Of a stretch of 64,000 nt of DNA, positions 34,520-44,476 are shown piece by piece. The stretch's first letter is position 1. Each line of letters opens with the position of its first letter. The translations under genes and the position numbers were made by a program. The stretch lies in NCBI GenBank assembly GCA_023453025.1, contig JAEXUD010000037.1, forward strand, positions 1-64,000. Reading direction: 5' to 3'. Below the pieces are notes generated by a model. The model saw nothing but the letters and a program-made list of their open reading frames with translations, did not search any database and was not told the DNA's origin. This DNA comes from Bacillota bacterium. GTDB taxonomy: Bacteria > Bacillota > Clostridia > Tissierellales > Sedimentibacteraceae.

Positions 34520-36417
34520 GCTGGATGAAATCTTTATACGACACTTACGAAAACGCTTCCAAGATTGATTATATAAAAGATAACAATGAATTGCTAAAAA
34601 TAGCACATTCAAGGCAGAATGCTCAAATAGAGGTAACCGTCAATAAAGTAGGAAATTTTGTAGGAGCCCAATTTGTGCCTAAGGACGAAGCCAATACTGT
34701 TATACCTGTAACAGAATCCTCTGCTAGCAGAGGCTCCGGCTCAGCGCCTCATGCATTATGTGATAAACTAAAGTACATTGCCGGTGATTACGAAAAATAT
34801 ACAGGAATCAATAATGCAAAATTTCATGATGATTATATGAATGCGTTGAGTGAATGGGTGAGCTCATCATATACATCTCCAAAAATCAATGCGGTATATG
34901 AATATTTGAACAAAGGACGCATAGTCCAGGATTTAATAGAAGCAAGCATACTATCTGCCGAAGATAGCAAACTTACGGAAAAATGGCTTAAAACTGACAT
35001 AAAACTTTCGCCTGGCAAGCAAGAGGATGCCTTCGTGAGGTTCAGAGTTTCGGGCATAGATGAAATTACAGCCCTTTGGCAGGATGCTGCTTTGCAGGAC
35101 AGCTATATTAATTATTATTTACAAAGGCAGAGCGATAAGAAATATTGCTATATAATAGGCAAAGAGTTGCCAAGCTCCAGCAATCATCCTTCACGAATCA
35201 GAAACTCAGGAGATTTTGCTAAGTTGATTTCATCTAACGATACTTACGGCTTTACATATAGAGGAAGATTTAATAGAGCTGAAGAAGCATTTACTATAAG
35301 CTATGAAGCTTCGCAAAAGTCACACAATGCACTTAAATGGTTAATTGCAAAGCAAGGTCAACGAGTCGGCGATAAGGTTTTCGTTTTATGGGGTGTAAAA
35401 AATGAAAAGACTCCACCATTAATAATAAGTACATTTGGTTTTACAAATAAAGCAGAAAAAGATCTTGATACAAAACTTGAAACAGCGAACAGATTTAATA
35501 GTGCGATAACGGGATATAAAAACCAGTTGAACAGTAAAAGTAAGCTGATTTTATTAGGATTAGATACTGCAACCCCTGGAAGATTATCAGTAATTTTTTA
35601 TAGAGAATTTATGGGTCAGCAGGGAAATGAATTAATAGATAATATTAAAAGTTGGCACGAAAACTGTACATGGAGACATAGTTTTAGAGGAGAAGAAAAT
35701 AAAAGGTTTTATTTCGAGGGAGCTCCATCTCCGGTGGATATTGCAAGAATTGCTTATGGCACCGAACAAAATGGGGAAATAAAATGCAGTAATGAAAAGA
35801 TACTGGCTAATGCTGTTGAACGTATCCTGCCATGTATAAGCGACGGTGATAAAATACCCAGAGATATTGTAAATGCAGTAGTAAATAAATCATTTAATCC
35901 ACAAAATTATTCTGTAATAGAAAATTGGTATAGAGTTTTGGCAACTGCATGTTCGTTATATAGAAAACATTTGTTTGATTATAATAATAGGGAGGTAATT
36001 GATATGCGAATTAAGGATGATTACAACGATATTTCATATAATTGCGGCAGACTATTAGCAGTAGCTGATGCTATAGAAAGATGGGCATCAAATGATAAGG
36101 AAAGAGCTACTAACGCAGTTAGATATTTTACAAGGTTTTCTAAACGCCCTTGCGAAACATGGAGTTTAATAAATGGCAGATTATCAATTTATAAACAGCA
36201 GCTTGGACCAAAAGGCAATAAATTGTATAATTTGCTAGGAGAAATTTCGAGCAAAATGGATCCTGAGGAGTTTGCAAAAGCAAAAAATTTAGATGGTAGA
36301 ATGAGTTTGGGATTTGATAGCCAGAGACAGAGCTTAATTAGAGAATCAATAGAAAAATCAATTGAAAAGAAAAATAATACAAATGGAGGTAATGATGATG
36401 GAAGTGTTGAAAAATAA
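34516..36417 (+). CDS. cas8c: Cas8c (Csd1), type I-C large Cascade subunit
   Basis: The 633-residue large subunit that recognises the PAM and stabilises the target strand. It begins MSWMKSLYDTYENASKI, the usual Csd1 opening (short N-terminal helix, L-Y-DTYE). Further family-like parts are VFVLWGVKNEKTPPL (about 290-305) and the C-terminal helical domain with LGRLLAV-like NCGRLLAVADAIE, which may supply an internal Cas11-like small subunit as known for I-C. An ATG in this region (36004) preceded by GGAGGTAATTG fits such an internal start. Position between cas5 and cas7 is canonical. Confidence 0.94.
   Translation: MSWMKSLYDTYENASKIDYIKDNNELLKIAHSRQNAQIEVTVNKVGNFVGAQFVPKDEANTVIPVTESSASRGSGSAPHALCDKLKYIAGDYEKYTGINNAKFHDDYMNALSEWVSSSYTSPKINAVYEYLNKGRIVQDLIEASILSAEDSKLTEKWLKTDIKLSPGKQEDAFVRFRVSGIDEITALWQDAALQDSYINYYLQRQSDKKYCYIIGKELPSSSNHPSRIRNSGDFAKLISSNDTYGFTYRGRFNRAEEAFTISYEASQKSHNALKWLIAKQGQRVGDKVFVLWGVKNEKTPPLIISTFGFTNKAEKDLDTKLETANRFNSAITGYKNQLNSKSKLILLGLDTATPGRLSVIFYREFMGQQGNELIDNIKSWHENCTWRHSFRGEENKRFYFEGAPSPVDIARIAYGTEQNGEIKCSNEKILANAVERILPCISDGDKIPRDIVNAVVNKSFNPQNYSVIENWYRVLATACSLYRKHLFDYNNREVIDMRIKDDYNDISYNCGRLLAVADAIERWASNDKERATNAVRYFTRFSKRPCETWSLINGRLSIYKQQLGPKGNKLYNLLGEISSKMDPEEFAKAKNLDGRMSLGFDSQRQSLIRESIEKSIEKKNNTNGGNDDGSVEK
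36004..36417 (+). CDS. Possible internal Cas11c product from the 3' end of cas8c
   Basis: Within cas8c, ATG at 36004 is in frame and preceded by GGGAGGTAATTGAT, a near-ideal ribosome site (AGGAGGT-like, 7 nt spacing) unusual inside a coding region. Translation gives about 137 residues, MRIKDDYNDISYNCGRLL onward, an all-helical segment. Internal initiation in cas8c giving a Cas11 small subunit is established for type I-C and related systems. No other small-subunit gene is present in the locus. Confidence 0.6.
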   Translation: MRIKDDYNDISYNCGRLLAVADAIERWASNDKERATNAVRYFTRFSKRPCETWSLINGRLSIYKQQLGPKGNKLYNLLGEISSKMDPEEFAKAKNLDGRMSLGFDSQRQSLIRESIEKSIEKKNNTNGGNDDGSVEK

Positions 36418-37258
36418 GATTGATTTTGAAGCAATCATAACTGTAAAAGATGCAAACAGCAATGGAGACCCTTTAAATGGAAACATGCCAAGAACAACAT
36501 ATACGGGGCTTGGTGAGATTTCTGACGTTTGTATTAAGCGAAAAATCAGGAACCGATTGTTAGATATGGGCGAGAGCATATTTGTTCAGTCGGACGATAA
36601 AAATATGGATGGATATAAAAGCTTAAAAGACAGGGCAGAAGGGAACAAGGAGTTCGCTCAGGAAGTAAATAAGGGCAAAAAAGCCGATAAGGAAAAAGCT
36701 TATAAAATAGCGTGCAAAGAATGGATGGACGTTAGAAGCTTTGGTCAGGTATTCGCGTTTAAAGGTGCAGAATTATCCTTAGGTATTAGGGGACCTGTCT
36801 CGGTTCATCCGGCATTTAGTGTTGACCCTATAGATATAACAAGTTTGCAAATTACTAAAAGTGTTAACAGCGAATCTAAAGAAGGCAAGGCTTCAGATAC
36901 TATGGGCATGAAGCACAGGGTAGACTTCGGTGTTTATATAATAAAAGGAAGCATTAACATTCAATTAGCTGAAAAGACAGGATTTACAAATGTCGATGCT
37001 GAAAAAATTAAAGAAGCCATTAGGACAATATTTGTTAATGATTCCTCATCGGCTCGACCGGATGGAAGTATGGAAGTAGTTAAGCTTTATTGGTGGGAAC
37101 ATAATTGTCCTATTGGACAATATTCTTCTAAAAAAGTACATGACAGTGTTGTTGTAAAGAAGAAAGAGCCTGTAAACATCCCATCAAGTATAAATGATTA
37201 TGATATAATGCTAAATAAGTTGGACGGGCTAGAAGTGAAAGAATATGAAGGAATATAG
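36395..37258 (+). CDS. cas7c: Cas7 (Csd2), type I-C Cascade backbone
   Basis: A RAMP protein of about 287 residues that polymerises along the crRNA spacer. The start NKIDFEAIITVKDANSNGDPLNGNMPR is the Csd2/Cas7c signature, and SARPDGSMEVVKLYWWEHNCPIGQYSSKKV near the end is also typical. Three consecutive ATGs (36392, 36395, 36398) follow GGAGG; the second or third gives proper spacing and 36395 is used. The start lies inside cas8c, overlapping by 23 nt, and the stop overlaps cas4 by 14 nt, so translation is tightly coupled. Confidence 0.95.
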   Translation: MMEVLKNKIDFEAIITVKDANSNGDPLNGNMPRTTYTGLGEISDVCIKRKIRNRLLDMGESIFVQSDDKNMDGYKSLKDRAEGNKEFAQEVNKGKKADKEKAYKIACKEWMDVRSFGQVFAFKGAELSLGIRGPVSVHPAFSVDPIDITSLQITKSVNSESKEGKASDTMGMKHRVDFGVYIIKGSINIQLAEKTGFTNVDAEKIKEAIRTIFVNDSSSARPDGSMEVVKLYWWEHNCPIGQYSSKKVHDSVVVKKKEPVNIPSSINDYDIMLNKLDGLEVKEYEGI

Positions 37259-37913
37259 TGAAGATGATTATTTAATGCTATCTGGAATACAACACTATTC
37301 ATTTTGTAAAAGACAGTGGGCATTAATTCATATCGAGAATCAATGGGGTGAAAATATAAGGACTATAGAAGGGGAGATACTTCATGAAAAAGCTCATGAT
37401 AACACTCTTGCAGAAAAAAGAGGCGATGTTATTATATCTCGCGGTATGCCAATAGTTTCAAGGTGCTTGGGTGTAAGCGGCGAATGTGATGTTGTCGAAT
37501 TTCATAAGGACAAAAATGGCGTGAACATTATTGGCAGGGAGGGTCTTTATAAAGTATATCCGATTGAATATAAAAAGGGAAAACCAAAAGTGAATGACAT
37601 AGATATAATGCAACTTACAGCACAAGCAATGTGCTTAGAGGAAATGCTGTGCTGTAAAGTAGAAAAAGGATATCTGTACTATGGTGAGACACGCCACAGG
37701 GAAACAGTTGAAATTAGTTCTGAATATAAAAACAGGGTTATAGATTTATTTAATGAAATGCATAATCTTTATGAAAATAAACATACACCAAGTGTCAAAC
37801 GAACAAAGGCGTGCAATGCATGTTCCCTTAAGGATATTTGTTTGCCGGTGATTCTTAAGAAAAAATCTGCCAAGGAATACATAATGCAGGCTATAAAAGA
37901 GGTGGAATTCTAG
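37245..37913 (+). CDS. cas4: Cas4 exonuclease
   Basis: A 222-residue RecB-like, iron-sulfur nuclease that trims prespacers and sets PAM-correct orientation with Cas1-Cas2. Motifs seen: one Cys in SFCKRQWALIHIE (residue about 21), GEILHEKAHD, PIEYKKGKPK (catalytic E-x-K), QLTAQAMCLEE, and the C-terminal cysteine cluster CNACSLKDIC, giving four cluster cysteines. ATG 37245 lies inside the end of cas7; the stop shares one base with the cas1 start. Confidence 0.95.
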   Translation: MKEYSEDDYLMLSGIQHYSFCKRQWALIHIENQWGENIRTIEGEILHEKAHDNTLAEKRGDVIISRGMPIVSRCLGVSGECDVVEFHKDKNGVNIIGREGLYKVYPIEYKKGKPKVNDIDIMQLTAQAMCLEEMLCCKVEKGYLYYGETRHRETVEISSEYKNRVIDLFNEMHNLYENKHTPSVKRTKACNACSLKDICLPVILKKKSAKEYIMQAIKEVEF

Positions 37914-38944
37914 TGAAAAAGCTACTTAATACCATTTATATTACAAATCCAGATTATTATTTATCACTGGATGGACTTAATATAGTTGTTAGTGATAAAA
38001 ATGACGAAATTGGAAGAGTTCCACTTCATAATCTTGAAGGAATTGTCACATTTGGATATGCAGGGGTAAGTCCGGCATTAATGGGAGAATGTGCAAAAAA
38101 TAATATTTCACTATCATTTTTATCATATAGCGGAAAATTTCTTGCAGGCATCCATGGTGGCGTAAAAGGAAATGTTACTCTTAGGAAAGAGCAGTATGCA
38201 ATTTCAGAAGATATGATTAAATGCACAAACATTGCTAAAAACTTTATGATAGGTAAAATCTATAATTCTAAATGGGTTTTAGAACGTGCAATAAGAGACT
38301 ATCCGCTGAGATTAGATACAGAAAAACTAAAACAAAAAAGTCAATATCTTTCTAATTCTTTAAGAATGATCGATAAGGTGAAGGGGCTAGATGAGCTGAG
38401 AGGAATAGAAGGAGAAGCAGCATCGGTATATTTTTCAGTATTTGATGATTTGATACTCCAACAGAAAGATAAATTTGTATTTACAACCAGAAATAAAAGA
38501 CCTCCTCTAGATTATGTCAATGCAATGCTTTCTTTTTCATATACTTTGTTGACCGGTATGTGTATATCGGGGTTAGAAACTGTCGGACTTGATCCGTATG
38601 TTGGGTTCATGCATCGCGACAGACCAGGCAGAGCTTCATTAGCGCTGGATTTAATAGAAGAGCTTAGAAGCATCTACGCTGATAGATTTGTATTAACAAT
38701 GATTAACAAGAAGATAGTAGATGAATCAGATTTTATCACGAAAGAAAATGGTTCTGTTATCATGACAGATGATGCAAGAAAAGATTTTTTGAAGCATTGG
38801 CAAAATAAAAAACAGGAAATTATAAAGCATCCATTTTTAGGTGAAAAAGTGGAATGGGGGATGGTTCCATATGTTCAAGCAATGCTTTTAGCCAGATACA
38901 TAAGAAATGATTTGGATGAATATCCGCCATTTTTATGGAAATAG
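37913..38944 (+). CDS. cas1: Cas1 integrase
   Basis: A 343-residue spacer-acquisition integrase of the I-C branch. The metal-binding Glu lies in LRGIEGEAASVYF, and the His/Asp pair is in GFMHRDRPGRASLALDLIEELR. It begins with GTG 37913, one base overlapping the cas4 stop (TAGTG), implying termination-reinitiation. Forms a heterohexamer with Cas2 (family knowledge). Motifs are intact, so adaptation should be functional. Confidence 0.96.
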   Translation: MKKLLNTIYITNPDYYLSLDGLNIVVSDKNDEIGRVPLHNLEGIVTFGYAGVSPALMGECAKNNISLSFLSYSGKFLAGIHGGVKGNVTLRKEQYAISEDMIKCTNIAKNFMIGKIYNSKWVLERAIRDYPLRLDTEKLKQKSQYLSNSLRMIDKVKGLDELRGIEGEAASVYFSVFDDLILQQKDKFVFTTRNKRPPLDYVNAMLSFSYTLLTGMCISGLETVGLDPYVGFMHRDRPGRASLALDLIEELRSIYADRFVLTMINKKIVDESDFITKENGSVIMTDDARKDFLKHWQNKKQEIIKHPFLGEKVEWGMVPYVQAMLLARYIRNDLDEYPPFLWK

Positions 38945-38952
38945 GAGGGAAA

Positions 38953-39243
38953 ATGCTTGTTTTAATAACGTATGATGTTAACACTCAGACCGCAAGTGGA
39001 AGAAAAAGATTAAGAAAAGTTGCAAAAGAATGTGTTAATTATGGACAAAGGGTACAAAATTCAGTTTTTGAATGTATTATGGACAGTGCCAAATGTCGAC
39101 AAGTCAAAAATATTCTTGAAAAAATTATAGACAAAGAAAAGGACAGCATTAGATTTTATTATTTAGGCGACAATTATAAGAATAAGGTTGAGCATATGGG
39201 GGTTAAGGAAAGTTTTGACGTTGAAGGACCTCTAATATTATAG
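38953..39243 (+). CDS. cas2: Cas2
   Basis: A 96-residue ferredoxin-like protein, structural core of the Cas1-Cas2 integration complex. It begins MLVLITYDVNT with the conserved Asp after the first strand and continues with RRLRKVAKEC-like KRLRKVAKECVNYGQRVQNSVFEC. Start ATG 38953 is behind AGGAGGG; a longer frame from 38935 overlaps cas1 and the ribosome site. Last cas gene, 166 nt before the array. Confidence 0.95.
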   Translation: MLVLITYDVNTQTASGRKRLRKVAKECVNYGQRVQNSVFECIMDSAKCRQVKNILEKIIDKEKDSIRFYYLGDNYKNKVEHMGVKESFDVEGPLIL

Positions 39244-39409
39244 TGCGAAACTGTAGTAAACATAAAAAGCCATTTGATTCGCACCGAAAATGTGATTATT
39301 ATGTTAACAAAAAATATGTAAAAATAAACTAAGGATTTTTTAATGTTACTTTTGGGTAGAATTAGTTAATATTATATGCAAAATATAAATAATTTATTTA
39401 TATTTTGCT
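39244..39409 (+). promoter_or_regulatory. CRISPR leader
   Basis: A 166-bp AT-rich, gene-free stretch between cas2 and the first repeat on the transcribed side, as expected of a leader holding the pre-crRNA promoter and integration signals. I see no convincing -35/-10 pair. The side is supported by the altered repeat sitting near the other end of the array. Confidence 0.75.
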
Positions 39410-42400
39410 GTCGCTCCTCACGTAGGAGCGTGGATTGAAATTAATTGATACATCAAATTATCAATTCCTAAAATTGTCGCTCCTCACGTAGGAGCGTGGA
39501 TTGAAATCCTGCTCTCTGATGATGATTTGGCAGATCTAATAAGTCGCTCCTCACGTAGGAGCGTGGATTGAAATTGATAAAGATTTGTTGTATTATGATA
39601 CAGGTAGTGTCGCTCCTCACGTAGGAGCGTGGATTGAAATTCCAACTAATTCTCTTACTAGATCTAAAGCCATGTCGCTCCTCACGTAGGAGCGTGGATT
39701 GAAATGCCATGATACTACTACTACCGTTACTGTACAAAGTCGCTCCTCACGTAGGAGCGTGGATTGAAATAATAGGCGGTTTTGTAAATAATATAACATC
39801 ATCGGTCGCTCCTCACGTAGGAGCGTGGATTGAAATTACTTTACTTATTGCAGATTGATATACATTTAGGTCGCTCCTCACGTAGGAGCGTGGATTGAAA
39901 TTTTTTGTGATAGATTGTATTTTTCTCTAAGCTCGTCGCTCCTCACGTAGGAGCGTGGATTGAAATTTGCGATTAAAGGAGGTTTAACTTATGAGTAGAT
40001 GTCGCTCCTCACGTAGGAGCGTGGATTGAAATATCATTACAATATTAATAGGCTTGTTTATAAATCGTCGCTCCTCACGTAGGAGCGTGGATTGAAATTT
40101 GAAATAATATTAGCAGCCTGCTGCTGGTCCTCGTCGCTCCTCACGTAGGAGCGTGGATTGAAATTTCAATTTCAATACAACCAATACGAGGATTAATGTC
40201 GCTCCTCACGTAGGAGCGTGGATTGAAATAGTAGATACAGAGTCCACGCGCGTGGACTTTTTTGTCGCTCCTCACGTAGGAGCGTGGATTGAAATCTGTT
40301 ATCCTTCTTACAAAGTACAAAATAATTTAGTCGCTCCTCACGTAGGAGCGTGGATTGAAATAAAATGTCAGCCTTGTATTAATTTCACAGCATGTGTCGC
40401 TCCTCACGTAGGAGCGTGGATTGAAATGTATTGCGATTGTTTAAAAAAGAATACAGAGAAGGTCGCTCCTCACGTAGGAGCGTGGATTGAAATTCTTGAT
40501 TCTCTTGCTGTTCCCGGTGAAGTCCCTGTCGCTCCTCACGTAGGAGCGTGGATTGAAATTAAAGATTTTAATGTAGAGCGTAAAACTTGTGAAGTCGCTC
40601 CTCACGTAGGAGCGTGGATTGAAATAAGAAGTTTAGGTCTTTAAATTATGAGATTATATGGGTCGCTCCTCACGTAGGAGCGTGGATTGAAATATCAGGA
40701 TTATGGCGGTATTATTCCTAGGAAACTGTCGCTCCTCACGTAGGAGCGTGGATTGAAATAGGCATTATTACAAGTAAATTTAAATGAAAGGAAGGTCGCT
40801 CCTCACGTAGGAGCGTGGATTGAAATTATTAAAGATACTCTTATACATATTGATGTGACTGTCGCTCCTCACGTAGGAGCGTGGATTGAAATGATATTGC
40901 TACTCTGCAACAACTCGCTGTCAATCGTCGCTCCTCACGTAGGAGCGTGGATTGAAATATGATATTAACCTAATATCTCTCAGTTAATAAAGTCGCTCCT
41001 CACGTAGGAGCGTGGATTGAAATTCTCCCGAGATTTAGCTAGCAGGGTTGATATGTAAGTCGCTCCTCACGTAGGAGCGTGGATTGAAATATATTAATAC
41101 CATTACATGGTAAATATTTAGAAAGTCGCTCCTCACGTAGGAGCGTGGATTGAAATCTATAAAGCTTACTTACAAATACCTTGCTAAGCGTCGCTCCTCA
41201 CGTAGGAGCGTGGATTGAAATTTATTTGTTTTATGATAAATATAAAATAAAATATCGTCGCTCCTCACGTAGGAGCGTGGATTGAAATTTTTTAAGAGTT
41301 GCATTTATACCACAATCAGTTGAGTCGCTCCTCACGTAGGAGCGTGGATTGAAATGACACGTATTTAAAAATTAAGAAATATTCAGATGGTCGCTCCTCA
41401 CGTAGGAGCGTGGATTGAAATTCTCCCTTTATCAAATATTTATATCAACCCTGCTGTCGCTCCTCACGTAGGAGCGTGGATTGAAATGATGGTGAATTAG
41501 AATATGGCTCTTTATCTGCTAGTCGCTCCTCACGTAGGAGCGTGGATTGAAATTCCGTTGAAGATGAAAATGGCAATATAGAAGAAGTCGCTCCTCACGT
41601 AGGAGCGTGGATTGAAATCTGCTATGTTCTTAGCTAGACCGTCAGTTAGTGGTCGCTCCTCACGTAGGAGCGTGGATTGAAATCAACAAACACTATCAAC
41701 GGTAAACATAAACCAAGTCGCTCCTCACGTAGGAGCGTGGATTGAAATAACTAATATGATTGATAAAACTTTTGCAGAAGTGTCGCTCCTCACGTAGGAG
41801 CGTGGATTGAAATAACTTTTTTTTCTTGGACAACATGACCAATTGCAGGTCGCTCCTCACGTAGGAGCGTGGATTGAAATTGATGTATGGCTTATAAATC
41901 ACAAATTAGGTAAGTTGTCGCTCCTCACGTAGGAGCGTGGATTGAAATTGATGTTGAATATAATAGTTTCAAATTATCTAATGTCGCTCCTCACGTAGGA
42001 GCGTGGATTGAAATAATGTTCAATCCCTGTCCCCAAGCTCCGCATAGGGTCGCTCCTCACGTAGGAGCGTGGATTGAAATTTACTAAAAATCCGGGAAGA
42101 TTTCAAAACATGTTGTCGCTCCTCACGTAGGAGCGTGGATTGAAATCATAACTGGTTATTATTGTTTCGTTTAATTTAACGTCGCTCCTCACGTAGGAGC
42201 GTGGATTGAAATGATAAAAGGAACTACACCGGGAATAGCAAGAGAGTCGCTCCTCACGTAGGAGCGTGGATTGAAATAATATTGTAATCTTTAAAAAACG
42301 TCCTGCCAACGTCGCTCCTCACGTAGGAGCGTGGATTGAAATCTTATTAAAAGTCCATCTACCAAATAAAGTATTAGTCGCTCCTCACGTAGGAGCGTGG

Positions 42401-43854
42401 ATTGAAATATCCGGCTGGATATGGTTGTCGTAATCCAAGAAGTCGCTCCTCACGTAGGAGCGTGGATTGAAATTTACAATTCTCATTTTTTTTCTCTCCC
42501 TTTAAAGTCGCTCCTCACGTAGGAGCGTGGATTGAAATAATTCTTTAATATCATCAGTAATAAACATACGATTGTCGCTCCTCACGTAGGAGCGTGGATT
42601 GAAATTGATTTGCAGGTAAAGCTTTTATTTTTGTATAGGTCGCTCCTCACGTAGGAGCGTGGATTGAAATCGTTATCATATGTTATTCGACCGTCCTTAA
42701 TTATGTCGCTCCTCACGTAGGAGCGTGGATTGAAATCGTTATCATATGTTATTCGACCGTCCTTAATTATGTCGCTCCTCACGTAGGAGCGTGGATTGAA
42801 ATTCTTGAATGACAAGACAGAACACAATGTTAAAAAGTCGCTCCTCACGTAGGAGCGTGGATTGAAATTGAAAAAGTCAATTTCATGTTCATCGAAATAT
42901 CAAGTCGCTCCTCACGTAGGAGCGTGGATTGAAATTAAATTGCAGGATAGGGTTTATCTGCATAACAGGTCGCTCCTCACGTAGGAGCGTGGATTGAAAT
43001 TTGCAAAGGGCAGTCAATGCGCGATTCATGGTAGGTCGCTCCTCACGTAGGAGCGTGGATTGAAATTGCTGACGATATGCGTGTTTCAAAACTTGATGCG
43101 GGTCGCTCCTCACGTAGGAGCGTGGATTGAAATTGTCAAGATGCTGTTTGTCTAAAAATTTTATTGGTCGCTCCTCACGTAGGAGCGTGGATTGAAATAA
43201 AACATGTCACCGGCTGAAAAAGGTGCATACATCGTCGCTCCTCACGTAGGAGCGTGGATTGAAATGTCTATACTCATCTAATTGCCATGTGAGTGCCATG
43301 TCGCTCCTCACGTAGGAGCGTGGATTGAAATGGCACATGATACATGAAATGCATGGGAGAGTTGGTCGCTCCTCACGTAGGAGCGTGGATTGAAATTCAT
43401 TTTTATATCAGAAGAAACAGAACCGCTTTGGTCGCTCCTCACGTAGGAGCGTGGATTGAAATTGTCTCGCTGCTGTCATTGTTGCTGTCGTTTAAGTCGC
43501 TCCTCACGTAGGAGCGTGGATTGAAATGAACACCAAGACAATTACCACCGTTAAGCTTATGTCGCTCCTCACGTAGGAGCGTGGATTGAAATCATAAGGA
43601 AAAATTTATACCGCCTGATGAGCAGGTCGCTCCTCACGTAGGAGCGTGGATTGAAATCGGAGCCTGTGCCGGCAAAAGGGAAACAGAGATTGTCGTTCCT
43701 CACGTAGGAGCGTGGATTGAAATGTTGAGAGCGTCCTTGCTGACTGGGCGCTCTTTTGTCGCTCCTCACGTAGGAGCGTGGATTGAAATTTAGGTATATC
43801 AACAAAATCAGCAGGATTTGTTGTCGCTCCTCACGTAGGAGCGTGGATTGAAAT
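39410..43854 (+). CRISPR. Type I-C CRISPR array, 68 repeats and 67 spacers
   Basis: The 32-nt repeat runs GTCGCTCC...GATTGAAAT and contains a 7-bp hairpin (CGCTCCT, CACGT, AGGAGCG), as cut by Cas5c to leave an 11-nt handle ending ATTGAAAT. Counting starts from 39410 to 43823 gives 68 repeats; start-to-start distances of 65-68 give spacers of 33-36 nt. Only one altered repeat was noticed (43692, C to T at position 5). Spacers at 42671-42704 and 42737-42770 are identical. Spacer 13 (40230-40263) contains a terminator-like palindrome. The array reads in the same direction as the cas genes. The many frames in it translating as AxxVGAWIEI or FNPRSYVRSD are repeat artefacts. Confidence 0.99.
40241..40263 (+). 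terminator. Terminator-like hairpin inside CRISPR spacer 13
   Basis: AGTCCACGCGCGTGGACT is a perfect 18-bp palindrome (7-bp stem with GCGC loop) immediately followed by T residues up to the next repeat. In the array transcript this has the form of an intrinsic terminator, with 12 spacers before it and 54 after. Confidence 0.6.
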
Positions 43855-43996
43855 AACTTCGAATAGAATATACAGAATTTAAGAAAGTATCTTTAAAACA
43901 GAATTCATGGATATGGTTTTCAGAAAGCAGAACCGTAGCTCTAAAATGACACTGACGGTTAACAGAATATAAGCTATTAGCCAGGTGGATGCATTT

Positions 43997-44401
43997 CTAA
44001 CAGACAAAGCAAAACGGATGCCCTTCCGGGTCAAGCATGGTGGTCCATTTATCTTCATCATACTGGGCGGCTGCTTTGACAGCACCGCAGGAAACAGCGT
44101 GCCTGACGGCAATATTCATTTGTTCATGGCTGTTAACCGCAAAATCAAGATGAACCATTTGCTGTTGTGCAGCAGGTTCATCGGGCCATACCGGAGGAAC
44201 ATAATCGTCATTTCTTTGAAATGCGATTTTAACGCCGCCGGACGGTGATGAAATGTCTATCCATTCTTCAGTTTCTTCATAGCTTTTTTCCCATCCGAGC
44301 AGTCTGATATAGAAATCAGACAAGGCAGCAATATCCCTGCAGTCCAGTACAACCGTGCTTAAAGTGATTGGTAACAGTTTACCGTTATATTCAGTATTCA
44401 T
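43997..44401 (-). CDS. VOC-family (glyoxalase/bleomycin-resistance fold) protein
   Basis: A 134-residue protein of the vicinal-oxygen-chelate fold, made of two beta-alpha-beta-beta-beta modules. The first has STVVLDCRDIAALSDFYIRLLGWEKSY, the second MVHLDFAVNSHEQMNIAVRHAVSCGAVKA, ending with MLDPEGHPFCFV, the usual DPxGNxxxL-like motif. It resembles the Glyoxalase_6 group of small cytosolic enzymes or binding proteins; substrate unknown. Start at 44401 follows GGGAG. It is the first gene after the CRISPR array and sits 75 nt downstream of the MocR-type gene on the same strand, possibly in its operon. Confidence 0.8.
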   Translation of the reverse strand: MNTEYNGKLLPITLSTVVLDCRDIAALSDFYIRLLGWEKSYEETEEWIDISSPSGGVKIAFQRNDDYVPPVWPDEPAAQQQMVHLDFAVNSHEQMNIAVRHAVSCGAVKAAAQYDEDKWTTMLDPEGHPFCFVC

Positions 44402-44476
44402 AATTCACACTCCCTTATTGTATTTATAAAGCGGAAATAAATCTTTATTTTGATTTTACTGCCGCAAATATAGAAA

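Noticed and set aside
39468..43805. Many open frames across the array, translating as AxxVGAWIEI or FNPRSYVRSD repeats
   Set aside because: They are translations of the CRISPR repeat on either strand, broken by spacers; not genes.
43855..43996. Additional degenerate CRISPR repeat or a gene after the array
   Set aside because: No repeat-like sequence and no supported frame; plain intergenic DNA.
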